A stretch of 64,000 nt of DNA. It comes from JACDAN01 sp963847235. GTDB lineage: Bacteria; Actinomycetota; Thermoleophilia; Gaiellales; Gaiellaceae. Below are positions 62,996-64,000 of this stretch, piece after piece. Made by a program: the position numbers and the translations under genes. The notes beneath the pieces were generated by a model. That model had not been told where the DNA came from, did no database searches, and saw only the letters and a program-made list of their open reading frames with translations. The stretch lies in NCBI GenBank assembly GCA_963847235.1, contig CAWJYU010000004.1:372001-436000 (forward strand), given 5' to 3'. Numbering within the stretch: position 1 is the stretch's first letter; each line of letters opens with the position of its first letter.

Positions 62996-64000
62996 TGGCT
63001 GCTGGCGGGATCGAGCGTCCGATCACGCCGGCGACGGCGATCAGGGTGAGGACATAGGGAAGCGCCTGGAAGAGCGTGCCGTAGGTCGCCCACCCCTCGA
63101 CGTTCTCGAGCCGCGGCGCGACAGCGCTCGCGAAGCCGAAGAGGAGTGCGGCGCCGAGCGCCCCGAACGGGTGCCACTTGCCGAAGATCAGCGCCGCCAG
63201 GGCGATGAAACCGCGTCCTGCCGTCATGTTCTCGGTGAAGGAGTGCACGAAACCAAGCGAGAGGTAGACACCGCCCATCGCGGCCAACGCGCCGGAGACG
63301 ACCACCGCTGCGTATCTCGTCGCATAGACGGAGATCCCAACCGTGTCGGCCGCCCTCGGATGCTCGCCGACGGCACGGATCCGGAGCCCGATCGCCGTCT
63401 TGAAGACGATGATCCAGGCGAGGACGACGGTCGCCAATGCGAGCCAGACGAGGAGGTTCAGCTGGCCGAACGTTCGCTCGAGAAAGGAGCCGAGCCCCTC
63501 GGGCGGGATGCTTGCGAGCCAGTCGAGATGCACGTCGGGAACCTGCGGCAAGTCGCCGGGCGTCCCCTCGTTTCCGTACGTGTCGATGTAGACGTAGCCC
63601 GTGATTCCCAGTGCGAGGAAGTTGATCGCCGTCCCGCTGACGATCTGGTCGGAGCGAAGGTGGATCGAGAAGGCTGCGTGCACGAGCGCCAGCGACGCCC
63701 CGGCCAGCATGCCGATGAGGATGCCGAGAACCCACGAGCCCGTCTTGTCCGCGCCGTAGACGCCGAAGAACGCGCCCATCAACATCATCCCCTCGAGGCC
63801 GATGTTGACCACGCCGCTGCGCTCGGAGAACAGGCCGCCGATTGCGGCGAACGTCAGCGGCGTGGCGAAGCGAAGCGTGGCGGCGAACAGCGCCGACCAC
63901 GTGATCACGACCTCGAGGTTCCCCACTGCCGCGTTCGTGGCGAGAACGCCGCCGAGGAGCCCGATGAGCGCGATGCAGACGCCGCTCCATCCCAGCCGCG
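62970..64000 (-). CDS. ABC transporter permease, nucleoside/BMP family (branched-chain type), 5' end outside window
   Basis: The C-terminal 318 residues are a permease of the BPD_transp_2 type used by BMP-lipoprotein nucleoside transporters: SALFAATLRFATPLTFAAIG, LFSERSGVVNIGLEGMMLMG, FSIHLRSDQIVSGTAINFLA, GLRIRAVGEHPRAADTVGIS and LGAALLFGFASAVAP, with 8-9 spans. GTG 63926 is a possible start, but the frame stays open to the window edge with strongly GC3 codons and another hydrophobic stretch (WSGVCIALIGLLGGVLATNA), so the true start is probably outside. The partner permease, ATPase and binding protein should be beyond the right edge. Confidence 0.85.
   Translation of the reverse strand, partial: RLGWSGVCIALIGLLGGVLATNAAVGNLEVVITWSALFAATLRFATPLTFAAIGGLFSERSGVVNIGLEGMMLMGAFFGVYGADKTGSWVLGILIGMLAGASLALVHAAFSIHLRSDQIVSGTAINFLALGITGYVYIDTYGNEGTPGDLPQVPDVHLDWLASIPPEGLGSFLERTFGQLNLLVWLALATVVLAWIIVFKTAIGLRIRAVGEHPRAADTVGISVYATRYAAVVVSGALAAMGGVYLSLGFVHSFTENMTAGRGFIALAALIFGKWHPFGALGAALLFGFASAVAPRLENVEGWATYGTLFQALPYVLTLIAVAGVIGRSIPPAAIGRPYEKQ

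Overview
The window is a high-GC, densely coding stretch of bacterial chromosome. The gene set and order are actinobacterial: rpsB-tsf-pyrH-frr-uppS-cdsA-dxr-rseP-ispG-proS, sepF with a DivIVA-like gene, murT-gatD, a GarA-type FHA gene next to a MerR gene, and recA-recX-rny with miaB, miaA, dapF and hflX. A single-motif RsiG-like anti-sigma protein, MurA with Asp at the fosfomycin-target position, DapL-type lysine synthesis and many leaderless-looking starts point to a deep-branching actinobacterium, most likely Thermoleophilia (Gaiellales or Solirubrobacterales). That placement is inferred; there is no rRNA in the window to confirm it. || Layout: 0-4.8 kb holds a CAP-domain protein, small unknowns, an EEP-family phosphatase or nuclease, a class V aminotransferase, a broken gene, a VOC protein and an HD protein. 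4.9-11.8 kb holds murA (frameshifted), a degenerate HisB-like protein, ridA, a DHH-CBS-tRNA nucleotidyltransferase fusion, pgeF, yggS and sepF. 12-27.2 kb holds a HelD-like helicase, yggT, a divIVA-like gene, yggU, a DksA-like gene, lspA, rluD (frameshifted), then the translation, lipid and isoprenoid operon from rpsB to proS and a small XRE regulator. 27.2-31.6 kb is looser: a PI-PLC-like secreted protein, tRNA-Pro(GGG) with a duplicated 3' end about 0.5 kb downstream, and a HutF-like hydrolase. 31.7-37.2 kb has pgsA, a sugar-nucleotide transferase/mutase fusion, rsiG-like, garA-like, merR, apt and two small genes. 37.3-38.7 kb is non-protein sequence plus a frameshifted secreted protein. 39-42.6 kb has two convergent sigma-70 genes, a class II amidotransferase and a homing-endonuclease-associated-repeat protein. 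42.8-46.9 kb has a polyproline envelope protein, murT-gatD and a Nudix gene. 46.9-64 kb is mostly minus strand: dut, hflX, dapL, dapF, miaA, a phosphatase and miaB; a large secreted nuclease on the plus strand; then rny, recX, recA, thpR, cinA, rodZ-like, a small membrane protein and an ABC permease cut by the window edge. || Together the genes cover envelope building (murA, murT-gatD, uppS, cdsA, pgsA, dapL/dapF, rodZ-like, sepF, divIVA-like), the MEP isoprenoid pathway (dxr, ispG), translation and tRNA maturation (rpsB, tsf, frr, proS, miaA, miaB, the CCA enzyme, hflX, rluD) and DNA repair (recA, recX). || The most unusual content is non-coding. Two tandem minus-strand RNA genes near 37.3-37.8 kb each have a matching sigma-70 promoter and a U-tract terminator whose stem differs by compensatory changes. 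Long hairpin repeat elements lie between genes at 9.9, 20.1, 46.9 and 61.7 kb. Five genes carry single-base frameshifts, two of them (murA, rluD) highly conserved, so indel errors in the assembly should be considered before calling any of them pseudogenes.
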